NCBI GenBank assembly: GCA_037189645.1
Contig: JBBCIY010000010.1
Location: 62,001-126,000, forward strand
Reading direction: 5' to 3'
DNA: 64,000 nt
Source of the DNA: Taishania sp037189645
Lineage (GTDB): Bacteria; Bacteroidota; Bacteroidia; Flavobacteriales_D; Crocinitomicaceae
The notes below the pieces were generated by a model. The model had not been told where the DNA came from, searched no databases, and saw nothing but the letters and a program-made list of their open reading frames with translations. Shown one piece after another: positions 41,678 through 51,627 of this stretch. Position 1 is the first letter of the stretch. Every line of letters starts with the position of its first letter. A program made the translations under genes and the position numbers.

Positions 41678-43828
41678 TTATTTAATAACAGCTATTTTTT
41701 TAACGGTGGCAGCGCTTGCTGACTTCACTTCCAGGAAGTAATACGCAGCAGCAATGTGATCCGTCACTTCCAGTCCGAAAGAAACCGGCTGGTTCACTTC
41801 GTTCCTCACCACCGAAAGGATTTCTTCTCCCTGGAGGTTTCTCAGGGTAAATGTCACAGGTTCGTTTCCTGCCATGTATTGAATGTTCAGATCACTTCCG
41901 CTGACCACAGGGTTTGGCGCAATAAGCAACTGATGCTCTGTTTCAAAGTCACCAGCCAGGCCGAGTGTTCCGGATACTCTGATATTATCAATATACAGGT
42001 TATTGGAATAATCGGATGCCAGGAATTCTATCTTAAAGCGGGTCTTATCGTCATTCACCCCGGCATTGAACGCCTGTGAGTAGGTCGCCCAGTCACCGGA
42101 TGAAGCCGGAACAAAGTCCATATTCCCCGCAAATCCTGCAGAAGCCAGTGTTGAGCCACTGATGATCCCTCCGCCTGGTCCTCCCAGCAAGGTCCAGATC
42201 TCACCACAATCCCTGGAATAGTATACTTTTATACTCTCCTGCATTAAGCTGGATTCAATAGCGTTGGTTGCATACGAATAATCAAATGAAAATGTCACTC
42301 CGGACATATTCCTCAAGTCAAAGGAGGGCGTAATAACCGCATCGATCTGGCCTCCCAGGTTATCATAATAACGAGCTTCCTCTGTTCCGGGTAATATCCC
42401 TGACAGATCTTTGTATGTTGTCAGCTTCAAAGAACGGTTGCTATTATATCCTACCGGGTAAGGTTCAAATTTGCTGTACGTATCTCCATCGTTCCAATAA
42501 CTCAGCTCCTGGTATTGATTCTCAGGTTCCAGGTCAAATGATGCCGGGCCTGTATAAGCCGCCCAGTCTTCCTGCACATCGATGTATTGCTCAAACACCT
42601 GGGTAACTTGTCCCGATGCATTCCCTACCGTTAAAGTAACCGTTTTTAACCCGGATGAATTAAACGAAACGACCGGGTTCGCTGCTGTGCTCGTTGCCGG
42701 GGTTCCATCCTGGAACGCCCACTCACGAAACGTTACAGGGCCGTTAAACGACTGATCTGTAAATGTCACGTTTTCCCCGACGCAAGTGAACCGGTTACTT
42801 GCACTTATATCCGGTTTCGGAATACAGACAGGAGGAACTGTTAAATCGATTCCCGTACTTTGATGGGTTTCTGCCTGGATCAGGTTATTACGCTGCGCAT
42901 TCGTTCCCTGGATCACAAAGCGCATCACGCTGGACTGGCCTTTCGTGAACATGTGCCGGCAGGAAGAATACTCCATGTAATTCTGGTAATTTTCAACAAC
43001 GGAATTCTCCACATCACAGATAATGGCATCCAGCGGACCTGCCGGACAAGAGCTATATCCTTTGGTGATCGGAGTATCGTCGATCCCGTCGTCGCCACAA
43101 GCTACTCCCGGCGAATTTGTACCTCCCCAGACATGGGGCAGCGACAACCAGTGACCGACTTCATGTGTCAGCGTACGCGACTTCAGCTCGTGGCTTGGAG
43201 ACAATCTTCCCACGTAGTCATAGAGCATTACAACACCGTCCTGCCAATACGACAGTCCATTGACGGAAGTGGGATAATGCGAATACCCGGCATACGGCCC
43301 CATTGTGATTGCCCGGACCACCCAGATGTTTAAGTAACGGGAACGGTCCCATTGGTTCAATTTACAATAATTGTCGCCAAACTGTGTCTCATGTGAGTAA
43401 ATACGGTCAATCCCATTCGTACAATTTCCCCAGGGATCAATGGAAGCCAGCCTGAATTCAATCCGGATATCGGCCACCAGCGTATCAAACTGGGGAATGA
43501 CCAGCGATGTATCCGGATTCTGTTTCCTGAAATCGCGGTTCAGCACTTCCATCGCATCAAAAACATTCGCATCCGGTATATTTTCGGGTCCGTTTTGATG
43601 CAGAATATGAAAGACCACAGGGACGATAAAAACCGTTGTATCATCTTCTCCCGATTTTTCGATCATACCATTTGCAATTAACTGCTGCAGATCTTTTAAC
43701 AAGGTGGGATCCTTTGCTATCATCTGCTGATGATAATGATCCGTAGCGCATGAAAGCGATTCTGATTGTGCCTGGGCAATGCTTGCGCCTGAAAAAGCAA
43801 TCAAGCCCGAAAGTAATAGTTTTTTCAT
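41678..43828 (-). CDS. secreted M43 (cytophagalysin-like) zinc metalloprotease with PKD and T9SS domains
   Basis: 716 residues from the ATG at 43828 (TTG at 43834 rejected). Signal peptide, short propeptide, then a metzincin catalytic domain: THEVGHWLSLPH carries the HExxHxxxxxH zinc site and NYMEYSSCRHMFTKGQ the Met-turn, about 60 residues later. DDGIDDTP lies between, as in pappalysin-like M43 enzymes. A PKD domain (FTCVGENVTFTDQSFNGP) and a jelly-roll binding domain follow (FDLRNMSGVTFSFDYSYA, NLYIDNIRVSG). The C-terminus (LLIAPNPVVSGSDLNIQY to KKIAVIK) is a T9SS type A domain. A close paralogue lies directly upstream. Confidence 0.93.
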   Translation of the reverse strand: MKKLLLSGLIAFSGASIAQAQSESLSCATDHYHQQMIAKDPTLLKDLQQLIANGMIEKSGEDDTTVFIVPVVFHILHQNGPENIPDANVFDAMEVLNRDFRKQNPDTSLVIPQFDTLVADIRIEFRLASIDPWGNCTNGIDRIYSHETQFGDNYCKLNQWDRSRYLNIWVVRAITMGPYAGYSHYPTSVNGLSYWQDGVVMLYDYVGRLSPSHELKSRTLTHEVGHWLSLPHVWGGTNSPGVACGDDGIDDTPITKGYSSCPAGPLDAIICDVENSVVENYQNYMEYSSCRHMFTKGQSSVMRFVIQGTNAQRNNLIQAETHQSTGIDLTVPPVCIPKPDISASNRFTCVGENVTFTDQSFNGPVTFREWAFQDGTPATSTAANPVVSFNSSGLKTVTLTVGNASGQVTQVFEQYIDVQEDWAAYTGPASFDLEPENQYQELSYWNDGDTYSKFEPYPVGYNSNRSLKLTTYKDLSGILPGTEEARYYDNLGGQIDAVITPSFDLRNMSGVTFSFDYSYATNAIESSLMQESIKVYYSRDCGEIWTLLGGPGGGIISGSTLASAGFAGNMDFVPASSGDWATYSQAFNAGVNDDKTRFKIEFLASDYSNNLYIDNIRVSGTLGLAGDFETEHQLLIAPNPVVSGSDLNIQYMAGNEPVTFTLRNLQGEEILSVVRNEVNQPVSFGLEVTDHIAAAYYFLEVKSASAATVKKIAVIK

Positions 43829-44195
43829 AATCAACTAATTTTAATTAAACGATGACCGGCTGATCGTGCGTGAACGGATTTTCACAAGGTAACAGCCTGA
43901 TTGTGTTAAAACTAAATTAGTCTAAAAAACCCATCAAGGCATGTTGATTGCCTTAACGCCATGATTCATTGAGTAAAATGTAGAACAATGGAATTAAACT
44001 TAACAAAAAAATAACAAATCCATATTCTGTAAATGAGGTATGTTTTCAGTGTGAATCGTCAGACACATACATTCATCAGACTACCGGGGCAGACAAACAA
44101 CTGCAAGTAGTAGTAACACCAGACCCCTGCATCTTAAAAATAAAAGAGGGTCCGAAATTCGGACCCTCTTTTTATCTTTAATGATCGTGCTCTTC
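43829..44195. other. 367-base intergenic region between the two M43 protease genes
   Basis: Contains the terminator of the upstream paralogue (44142-44172), an AAGGCA/TGCCTT inverted repeat at 43936-43954, and A+T-rich DNA before the downstream gene. No exact TAnnTTTG box was found on the minus strand, and no small gene. Confidence 0.6.
44142..44173 (-). terminator. intrinsic terminator of the second M43 protease gene
   Basis: 13-bp stem AAAAGAGGGTCCG paired with its complement, loop AAATT, T-rich on both strands; 22 bases after the stop codon. Confidence 0.88.
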
Positions 44196-46934
44196 TTACT
44201 TGATAACAGCTATTTTCTTAACTGTAGTAAAGTTTGCTGACTTCACTTCAAGGAAGTAATATGCGGCAGCAATGTTTTCAGAGATTTCCAGTCCGAAAGA
44301 AACCGGCTGGTTTACCTCATTTCTAACAACTGAAGTAATTGCTTCTCCCTGCAGGTTTCTCAGCGTAAATGTTACAGGCTCGTTTCCTGCCAGGTACTCA
44401 ATGTTCAGATCACTTCCGCTGATAACAGGGTTTGGTGCGATGAGTAAATTATGCTCTGTTGCAAAATCATCTTCCAGACCAAGTGTACCGGATACTCTGA
44501 TATTATCGATGTACAGGTTATTGGAATAGTCAGACGCCAGGAACTCGATCTTAAAACGGGTTCTGTTATCATTTACTCCAGCGTTGAAATTCACAGAATA
44601 CGTACTCCAGTCACTGTCAGAAGCAGGAACGAAGTCAATATTTCCTGCAAATCCTGCAGAAGACAATGCTGCTCCCGTAATTTCGCTGGCAGCAGGAACT
44701 CCTATCGGCGCCCATGTTGCACCACAGTTTCTTGAATAATAAACTCTTACTTTCTCTGTCATCAAACTTGACTGAACAGCATTGGTTGCATACGAATAAT
44801 CAAATGAGAATGTCACTCCGGACGTATTTCTCAAGTCAAACGACGGCGTGATAATCGCATCAATCTGACCTCCCAGGTTGTCATAATAACGGGATTCTTC
44901 CGTTCCTGACAATGCTCCTGATATATCTTTGTATGTAGTCAACTTTAACGAACGGTTGCTGTTGTATCCTACAGGATAAGGCTCAAATTTGCTGTAGTTG
45001 TCTCCGTCATTCACATATCTCAGCTGCTGGTATTGTGTTTCCGGCTCCAGGTCAAATGAGTTCGGACCTGTAAATGCAGCCCAGTCTTCCTGAACGTCAA
45101 TGTATTGGCTGAATGTCTTGGTAATCTGCCCTGATGCATTCCCTACTGTCAGCGTAACGGTCTTCATACCGAATGAGTTGAACGAAACAGTTGGATTTGC
45201 AGCAGTGCTTGTTGCAGGAGTTCCATCCTGGAACGACCACTCACGGAATGTTACCGGTCCGTTGTAAGACTGATCCGTAAATGTTACGTTTTCCCCAACA
45301 CATGTAAAGCGTGTATTAGCTCTGATATCTGCGATCGGCACACATACAGGAGGCGTCGTCAGATCAACACCTGTACTTTCCTGGGTAGCAGGCGTGATCA
45401 GGTTCATACGCTGACCGTCACTGTTTTGAAGTGCATGACGCATTACAGCAACCTGTCCTTTGGTAAACATATGTGTACAGTAAGAATACTCCATGTAATT
45501 CTGAACGTTCTCAATAGAACCAAATTTCCCTGTAACAGTTACGTTATCGATCTCAAATGTTCCGGATGTACTTTCTGCATTGTATGCATAAATGCGGAAT
45601 GTTATCGGCTCATATCTTTTTGTAAAAGCAGGATTACTAAAAGTAACCTTCGCTCCGTTCACTGTGACAGCACTGTCACTCTTAAAGAAGAACACATTGG
45701 AATGTACCTCTAATTCTGAATTTACAGGGGCAACTGCCGGCAGATTCGCAACAAAATTATCAGCGCTTGATCTCACAACAAAGGTCCTTGTTCCTTCATC
45801 ATTTCTACCGACCCTGAATGACAGCTCAGTAAAAGTCATTCCTTGCAATGCAGTAGGAGTAAGTGTAAATTCATAATACTTTCCTGTATTCACGGAACCT
45901 GTCAGATTCGAAAAATCCGTTTCTCCGTCTGATGCTCCCACTCCCCAGTTAGTGAATGCAAAAACACCATCCAAAGAAGAATTGGCAGAGACACCGACAG
46001 CTTCAAAATTACTGAATTCCACTCTGGCTTGTTCCAGTACAATCTGGGTTGGAGGCGCTGTAGTATCGATCGCTCCTGAAGTAGTTGTTACATCATTGAA
46101 GTTATAAACAGCATTGGTGAAATCATTATTATCACAATCAATGGTATACAGGCTAAGACAGTTGGTATGTCCTTTGGTGATCGGTGTATCATCGATACCG
46201 TCGTCACCACAAGCTACTCCCGGATCGTTGGTGCTACCCCACACGTGCGGCAACGCCAGCCAGTGTCCGATCTCATGTGTCAATGTGCGCGATTTGTATT
46301 CGCTGCTCGGTAAAGAATACCCTACATAATCATACAAGGCAACAATACCGTCCAACCAGTATGCGTAACCGTTAACAGCTGTCGGGTAAAGGGCATATCC
46401 TGCTGCTCCTCCGCTTGCAATGGAGTTCACTACCCAGATATTCAGGTAACGGGAACGGTCCCATTGGTTCAGTTTACATGCGGCATCACCAACATATGTT
46501 TCATGCGTATAAATACGGTCAATACCATTTGTACAATTTCCCCACGGATCGTATGCAGCCAGCCTGAACTCAATTCTGACATCCGAAGCGAAAGTATCGT
46601 ATACCGGAATGATCAGATTCGTATCGTCATTCAGTTTCCTGTAATCCCGGTTGATCACTTCCATCGCCTCAAAAATCCTTTCATCGGGAATGTTTTCCGG
46701 GCCATTTTGATGTAAGATGTGAAATACCACGGGAACAATAAAAACAGTTGTATCATCGTCTCCCGATTTTGCAACCATCCCGTTCGCAATCAGTTGCTGC
46801 AGATCTTTCAACAATGTAGGATCTTTCTCAACCAATTGGCGATGAAACTGGTCTGTAGCACAAGAAAACTGCTGTGCCCAGGTAGCACTTCCTGTGAGTA
46901 AAATAACTACAAATGAGTATAATAGTTTTTTCAT
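44196..46934 (-). CDS. secreted M43 metalloprotease paralogue with domain inserted in the catalytic domain
   Basis: 912 residues, collinear with and very similar to the 716-residue neighbour except for one block. Catalytic HEIGHWLALPH is at 220-230. The Met-turn NYMEYSYCTHMF (M481) comes about 250 residues later instead of about 60, because ~195 residues (about 275-470) are inserted after DDTPITKGHTNC. The insert is a beta-sandwich-like domain (ARVEFSNFEAVGVSANSSLDG, FTLTPTALQGMTFTELSFRV, FEIDNVTVTGKF). PKD, jelly-roll and type A sorting domains follow as in the paralogue. The zinc site is intact, so it is probably active with altered substrate access. Confidence 0.93.
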   Translation of the reverse strand: MKKLLYSFVVILLTGSATWAQQFSCATDQFHRQLVEKDPTLLKDLQQLIANGMVAKSGDDDTTVFIVPVVFHILHQNGPENIPDERIFEAMEVINRDYRKLNDDTNLIIPVYDTFASDVRIEFRLAAYDPWGNCTNGIDRIYTHETYVGDAACKLNQWDRSRYLNIWVVNSIASGGAAGYALYPTAVNGYAYWLDGIVALYDYVGYSLPSSEYKSRTLTHEIGHWLALPHVWGSTNDPGVACGDDGIDDTPITKGHTNCLSLYTIDCDNNDFTNAVYNFNDVTTTSGAIDTTAPPTQIVLEQARVEFSNFEAVGVSANSSLDGVFAFTNWGVGASDGETDFSNLTGSVNTGKYYEFTLTPTALQGMTFTELSFRVGRNDEGTRTFVVRSSADNFVANLPAVAPVNSELEVHSNVFFFKSDSAVTVNGAKVTFSNPAFTKRYEPITFRIYAYNAESTSGTFEIDNVTVTGKFGSIENVQNYMEYSYCTHMFTKGQVAVMRHALQNSDGQRMNLITPATQESTGVDLTTPPVCVPIADIRANTRFTCVGENVTFTDQSYNGPVTFREWSFQDGTPATSTAANPTVSFNSFGMKTVTLTVGNASGQITKTFSQYIDVQEDWAAFTGPNSFDLEPETQYQQLRYVNDGDNYSKFEPYPVGYNSNRSLKLTTYKDISGALSGTEESRYYDNLGGQIDAIITPSFDLRNTSGVTFSFDYSYATNAVQSSLMTEKVRVYYSRNCGATWAPIGVPAASEITGAALSSAGFAGNIDFVPASDSDWSTYSVNFNAGVNDNRTRFKIEFLASDYSNNLYIDNIRVSGTLGLEDDFATEHNLLIAPNPVISGSDLNIEYLAGNEPVTFTLRNLQGEAITSVVRNEVNQPVSFGLEISENIAAAYYFLEVKSANFTTVKKIAVIK

Positions 46935-47455
46935 AATTAAATAAAATTTGTGTTAAAATTATAAAATATTTTCATTTCCCAAGTAATTGAATCATCATTT
47001 AATCAAAATTCATATTGTAACGTGAACGAAACAGAGGTCAGAATCAAATGACAACACACTAATAATCACCGCCATAAATTTACAACTCAAAAGGTTCTCC
47101 GCTCCCGTGAATTGTCTTAAAAAGACAACCTATTGATTAAACGGTATAAAAATTCATTTGAAGTGTTTGGGCATGTTAAACCATATATTATAAAATCAAT
47201 TGTTGCGGATATTTTTTACTAAGAACCGGATGGTGTTTACTCATCTCCGTCCTTTAAATAGTCACACCATAAATTCCGCCGGAGTCCGGGGTATTCCTGC
47301 CCGCATGAAGCAAACCTGCAATTCAGGCAGGCATCATTCCTTTAAACTTCAATGCTTTAAGAACTGTTTCAATTTGTTTTTTCCGGTTCATTAAGCTTAA
47401 AAAAGATTTTATGTTTAATTTCGCAACTCCAATTCGCATTAAATTCGTTCTCACT
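46935..47455. other. 521-base divergent intergenic region between M43 paralogue and topA
   Basis: A+T-rich. It contains a 17-bp palindrome (47112-47128) and, nearer topA, competing stems CCTGCC/GGCAGG (47296-47341) and CCTG/CAGG (47325-47337). A TAATTTCG at 47417-47424 is one mismatch from the -7 consensus and could serve topA. A 64-codon frame at 47200-47394 has no protein-like features. No RNA gene was recognised. Confidence 0.6.
47112..47128. promoter_or_regulatory. 17-bp palindrome upstream of the M43 paralogue
   Basis: TTGTCTT-AAA-AAGACAA, perfect 7-bp arms, about 180 bases upstream of the protease start and 330 upstream of topA. Could be an operator; no match to a known site was recognised. 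Confidence 0.3.
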
Positions 47456-49780
47456 ATGGCAAAAAATTTAGTAATCGTCGAGTCTCCTGCAAAGGCAAAA
47501 ACCATAGAAGGTTACCTTGGAAAGGATTTTCTTGTAAAATCAAGTTTTGGGCATGTGAGAGACCTGGCGAAAAAAGGATTGGCCATTGATATTGAGAACG
47601 ATTTCCTGCCTTCTTATGAAGTTTCTCCCGATAAAAAGCAGATTGTTTCAGAGCTGAAAAAACTGGTGAAGGACGCAGAAGTGGTATGGCTCGCTACCGA
47701 TGAGGACCGTGAAGGAGAAGCCATTTCATGGCACTTGTACGAAACGCTCGGACTGAATAAAAAAGAGACAAAGCGGATCACTTTCAACGAAATTACGAAA
47801 AACGCGATACTAAAGGCGATTGAAACCCCACGGGAAATCAACCAGGAGCTGGTAAATGCCCAGCAGGCCCGGCGTGTACTGGACCGGCTGGTCGGTTTTG
47901 AATTATCTCCCGTGCTGTGGAAAAAAGTAAGGCCCAGCCTGTCTGCCGGAAGGGTGCAGTCTGTTGCCGTAAAACTGATCGTTGAAAAGGAACGGGAGAT
48001 CGATGCATTCAAAATATCCTCCTTTTACCGTGTCAACGGAAATTTCGCCGCAAAAAACGGGAAGCTGAAAGCAGAGCTCTCCACCCAACTGAAAACCGAA
48101 AAAGAAGTTGAAGCCTTTTTAGAAAAGAGCAAAGGTGCACAGTTTTCTGTAAGTGACGTACAGAAAAAACCTGCTATAAAAAAGCCCGCAGCTCCGTTCA
48201 CAACATCTACATTGCAGCAGGAAGCGAGCCTGAAGCTGGGATTCTCTGTCTCCAGGACCATGTCCGTGGCGCAACGACTGTATGAATCCGGGCACATTAC
48301 CTACATGAGAACGGATTCCGTGAACCTGTCGGAAACAGCAATTAACGGGGCAAAAGCCGAAGTGATAAAAAGCTACGGTCCGGAATATTCCAACCCCACC
48401 CAATACAAGACGAAATCTTCCGGGGCGCAGGAAGCGCACGAAGCCATCCGTCCAACGGATTTTTCCACTCATTCCATTGATGCGGGACGTGACGAAGACC
48501 GGTTGTATGACCTCATCTGGAAACGTTCCATTGCTTCCCAGATGAGCCAGGCTGAACTGGAGCGCACAACGATCACCATTGAATCAAGTTCGGTGGAACA
48601 GCATTTCCAGGCAAAAGGCGAGGTGATCAAATTTGATGGTTTTCTGCGTGTTTACATCGAATCATCGGTTGATGACGAAGAAGAGGACGAACAGACAGAA
48701 GGATTATTGCCTTCAGTAGAAAAAGGAGAACAGCTGACAACCGAGCTGATTACAGCTACACAACGCTTTACCCGGCCACCGGCAAGATACGTGGAAGCAT
48801 CCCTGGTAAAAAAACTGGAAGAGCTGGGAATCGGGCGGCCGTCTACGTATGCTCCTACCATCTCGACCATTCAGAAAAGAGGATATGTTGAAAAACGGGA
48901 ACGTGACGGCGAAGAACGGAATTATACTGTTTACGAACTGAAAAACGGTTCAATCAGTTCTTCCGTGAAAAAAGAAATTACGGGAAGGGACAAGAACAAA
49001 CTTTCACCAACAGACATCGGTGTGGTGGTAACAGATTTCCTGGAGGATCATTTCTCCAAGATCATGGATTATCATTTTACGGCTGAAGTAGAGGAAAAAT
49101 TCGATCAGATCGCCCAGGGACTGACAGGATGGACAAAAATGATCCACGATTTCTACAACCCGTTCCATGCCAACGTAGAAGATACGCTTGAACATTCAGA
49201 CAGAGCCACGGGAGAACGTGAGCTGGGAACACACCCTGAAAATGGTAAGAAGGTCATTGCCAGGATCGGACGCTTTGGCCCGATGATCCAGATCGGAGAT
49301 GAGCAGGCCGATGGCGAGAAACCACAGTTCGCTTCGTTAAGAGGAGAGCAGTCCATCAATACGATTACGCTTGAAGAAGCATTGGATCTGTTCAAGCTTC
49401 CAAGAACGCTGGGAGAGTATGAAGGACAGCCGCTGAAAGCAAATGCAGGAAGATTCGGCCCGTACATCCAGCACGGCAAGGTCTTCGCTTCCATTCCAAA
49501 GGGAGAGGATCCGATGACCGTCACTTACGAAAGAGGTGTGGAGATACTGAAAGCCAAGCTGGAAGCAGACGCCAATAAAGTCATTAAATTATTTCCTGAA
49601 GACGAAAACGTACAGTTGCTGAACGGACGCTGGGGAGCTTACCTGAAAATCGGTAAGAACAACTATAAATTACCGAAAAATGCCGATCCTGAAAAGCTCA
49701 CCTATGAGGAATGCATTGAGATCAGCAAGAACCAGGAAAAGCCGAAAGCGAAGGCAAAAGGAAAGTCAAAGAAATCATAA
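47456..49780 (+). CDS. topA: DNA topoisomerase I
   Basis: 774 residues from the ATG at 47456. It relaxes negative supercoils by single-strand passage. The Toprim domain has LVIVESPAKAKTIEGYL and the metal-binding TDEDREGEAISWHL (D82, D84). The active-site tyrosine is Y283 in HITYMRTDSVNLS. SLSAGRVQSVA and IGRPSTYAPTISTIQKRGYVE are further hallmarks. The usual C-terminal zinc fingers are absent; instead there are Toprim-C repeats (KKVIARIGRFGPMIQIG, NAGRFGPYIQHG, GRWGAYLKIG) and a lysine-rich tail, the known Bacteroidota form. The upstream ATG at 47411 is less likely because MAKNLVIVES is the family start. Confidence 0.96.
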   Translation: MAKNLVIVESPAKAKTIEGYLGKDFLVKSSFGHVRDLAKKGLAIDIENDFLPSYEVSPDKKQIVSELKKLVKDAEVVWLATDEDREGEAISWHLYETLGLNKKETKRITFNEITKNAILKAIETPREINQELVNAQQARRVLDRLVGFELSPVLWKKVRPSLSAGRVQSVAVKLIVEKEREIDAFKISSFYRVNGNFAAKNGKLKAELSTQLKTEKEVEAFLEKSKGAQFSVSDVQKKPAIKKPAAPFTTSTLQQEASLKLGFSVSRTMSVAQRLYESGHITYMRTDSVNLSETAINGAKAEVIKSYGPEYSNPTQYKTKSSGAQEAHEAIRPTDFSTHSIDAGRDEDRLYDLIWKRSIASQMSQAELERTTITIESSSVEQHFQAKGEVIKFDGFLRVYIESSVDDEEEDEQTEGLLPSVEKGEQLTTELITATQRFTRPPARYVEASLVKKLEELGIGRPSTYAPTISTIQKRGYVEKRERDGEERNYTVYELKNGSISSSVKKEITGRDKNKLSPTDIGVVVTDFLEDHFSKIMDYHFTAEVEEKFDQIAQGLTGWTKMIHDFYNPFHANVEDTLEHSDRATGERELGTHPENGKKVIARIGRFGPMIQIGDEQADGEKPQFASLRGEQSINTITLEEALDLFKLPRTLGEYEGQPLKANAGRFGPYIQHGKVFASIPKGEDPMTVTYERGVEILKAKLEADANKVIKLFPEDENVQLLNGRWGAYLKIGKNNYKLPKNADPEKLTYEECIEISKNQEKPKAKAKGKSKKS

Positions 49781-49814
49781 AAAAAGAAAGCCTCCTTGTC
49801 GGGAGGCTTTTTAT
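49781..49814. terminator. bidirectional intrinsic terminator
   Basis: 9-bp stem AAAGCCTCC/GGAGGCTTT, loop TTGTCG, A run before and T run after, between convergent topA and dnaJ. Confidence 0.88.
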
Positions 49815-49832
49815 TTTCAACTCAATCCGTTA

Positions 49833-50942
49833 TTACTGGAACATGTCTTTCACACGCTGAAAAAATCCTTTCTCGCTGGCATCCGGGTTAGGGATAAAAT
49901 TCTCACTGTTCTTCAGCTTTTCCAGGATTTCTTTTTCTTCTTTTGAAACCTTTTTCGGAGTCCATACATTGATGTGAACCATCAGATCTCCTGTTCCGTA
50001 TCCTTGCAATACCGGCAATCCCTTTCCTTTTAAGCGCAGGGTTCTCCCACTCTGAGTTCCCGGTTCGATCTTGATTTTCGCCTTACCGGAAATGGTCGGC
50101 ACTTCAATTGATTCTCCCAGCACGGCATCCACAAAATTGATGTAAGCATCGTAATGCAGGTTTTCGCCATCCCTTCTCAGCTCTTCATGAGGAATCTCTT
50201 CGATGACCACAATCAGGTCTCCGGGAATTCCGTCAAAAGGGCCTGCGTTTCCTTTCCCGGAAACACTCAGCTGCATGCCTTCTTCCACTCCCGCCGGAAT
50301 ATCGATCTCGATCACATCTTCCTTGCGCTTCAACCCCTGAGCATCCGCGTCAGCAGGTCGTTTATCAATCATTTTTCCCGCACCGTGGCAGACATTACAG
50401 GTCGTCTGCGTCTGCATAGCTCCCAGGAATGTCTGTGTTACACGTGTCTGGCGTCCGGTACCGTTACAAGCTGAGCATGTCTTATACGTTACTCCTTCCG
50501 CGTTGACGAGTTTGTTTACTTTTATCTTTTTGCGTACCCCGTTGGCAATCTCTTCCAGGTTCAATTTGATCTTTACCCGGAGATTCGTACCTCTCGAACG
50601 CATCGTACCTCCGCGGGAACCTCCGAAGCTTCCGCCAAAAGCTCCTCCGAAAATATCTCCGAACTGTGAGAAGATGTCATCCATATTCATCCCACCGCCT
50701 CCGAATCCGGCTCCTCCCATTCCTGCATGTCCGAACCGGTCATATTGGGCACGTTTCTGAGGATCGCTCAATACTTCGTATGCTTCTGCCGCTTCCTTGA
50801 ACCTTTCCTCCGCGCCGGCGTCATCCGGGTTCTTATCCGGGTGGTATTTCAAGGCCAGTTTGCGGTACGCTTTTTTTATGTCAGCCTCCTCCGCATTCCT
50901 GGCAACTCCCAATACTTCGTAATAATCTCTTTTTTCGCTCAT
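49833..50942 (-). CDS. dnaJ: chaperone DnaJ with only two of four zinc motifs
   Basis: 369 residues. J-domain with HPD (34-36), Gly/Phe-rich linker (GGAGFGGGGMNMDDIFSQFGD), then the cysteine region and C-terminal substrate-binding domains. Only CSACNGTG (C156, C159) and CNVCHGAG (C182, C185) remain; by position these are motifs II and III, which form zinc site 2. Motifs I and IV, which form zinc site 1, read VNKLVNAEG and RPADADAQG, without cysteines. Site 2 serves cooperation with DnaK, so the co-chaperone function should persist. I believe related Bacteroidota show the same loss. Encoded 20 bases after grpE. Confidence 0.95.
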   Translation of the reverse strand: MSEKRDYYEVLGVARNAEEADIKKAYRKLALKYHPDKNPDDAGAEERFKEAAEAYEVLSDPQKRAQYDRFGHAGMGGAGFGGGGMNMDDIFSQFGDIFGGAFGGSFGGSRGGTMRSRGTNLRVKIKLNLEEIANGVRKKIKVNKLVNAEGVTYKTCSACNGTGRQTRVTQTFLGAMQTQTTCNVCHGAGKMIDKRPADADAQGLKRKEDVIEIDIPAGVEEGMQLSVSGKGNAGPFDGIPGDLIVVIEEIPHEELRRDGENLHYDAYINFVDAVLGESIEVPTISGKAKIKIEPGTQSGRTLRLKGKGLPVLQGYGTGDLMVHINVWTPKKVSKEEKEILEKLKNSENFIPNPDASEKGFFQRVKDMFQ

Positions 50943-50962
50943 GTAGTCAAAAAATTTTCTTC

Positions 50963-51499
50963 TTATTGCCCGACAACAACCTTAGCGAACCGGATGACCT
51001 TTTCATTTAAAAGATATCCTTTTTCTACGTCGTCGATCACTTTTCCTTTTTGAGATTCATCCCCGGGCACATTGGCAATCGCTTCGTGGAGATCACTGTC
51101 AAAAGGCTCTCCCTTCGCCTGCATTTGCTTCAATCCTTTTGCTTCCAGGACAGATTTGAACTTGTTGTATATAAGTGTAAATCCTTCCTTGACAGCTTCT
51201 ATATCTTCTACCGTTTCGTTGTTCGCAATGGCTCTTTCAAAATCATCGATGGTAGGAATAAGGTCCAGCAACAGCTTTTCATTGGCATTGGCGATCAGCT
51301 CTACTTTCTCTTTGTTGGTCCTTCTGCGGTAATTGTCAAACTCGGCATACAAACGAAGGAATTTATCATTCAGCTCATTGTATTTTTCTTCGGGAGTCTG
51401 TTCCGCCTTCCCATCCGTGACGTTATCCGTCGCATTACCCTGATCCTGAGGAGTGTCTGTCAACTCTTCTTGCCCATTCATATCTTTTTCTTCTGACAT
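50963..51499 (-). CDS. grpE: nucleotide exchange factor GrpE
   Basis: 178 residues. A low-complexity acidic N-terminal tail, a long helix (KYNELNDKFLRLYAEFDNYRRRTNKEKVEL) and the C-terminal beta domain (FDSDLHEAIANVPGDE, KGYLLNEKVIRFAKVVVG) are all typical. It releases ADP from DnaK. The acidic start (SEEKDMNGQEELTDTPQDQG) is normal for the family. First gene of a grpE-dnaJ pair; dnaK is not in the window. No exact TAnnTTTG box or CIRCE element was seen upstream, so heat-shock control cannot be inferred. Confidence 0.95.
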   Translation of the reverse strand: MSEEKDMNGQEELTDTPQDQGNATDNVTDGKAEQTPEEKYNELNDKFLRLYAEFDNYRRRTNKEKVELIANANEKLLLDLIPTIDDFERAIANNETVEDIEAVKEGFTLIYNKFKSVLEAKGLKQMQAKGEPFDSDLHEAIANVPGDESQKGKVIDDVEKGYLLNEKVIRFAKVVVGQ

Positions 51500-51627
51500 A
51501 GCTATTCCTTAAAAATTATTGCAGTTTGCATACACAAATAACCTGCCACGCTTTTTTTTCGGACAGTATGACAGAAATACCGGAATAATTTGCCAATTTG
51601 ACAAGCTTCTGAGAAACTGACAGCCTC

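Noticed and set aside
41678..46934. M43 protease pair as one gene broken by frameshift
   Set aside because: Each copy has its own signal peptide, complete catalytic site, sorting domain and terminator, so they are two intact paralogues.
47200..47394. 64-codon open frame upstream of topA
   Set aside because: Composition looks like translated intergenic DNA and it covers competing hairpins; no recognisable features.
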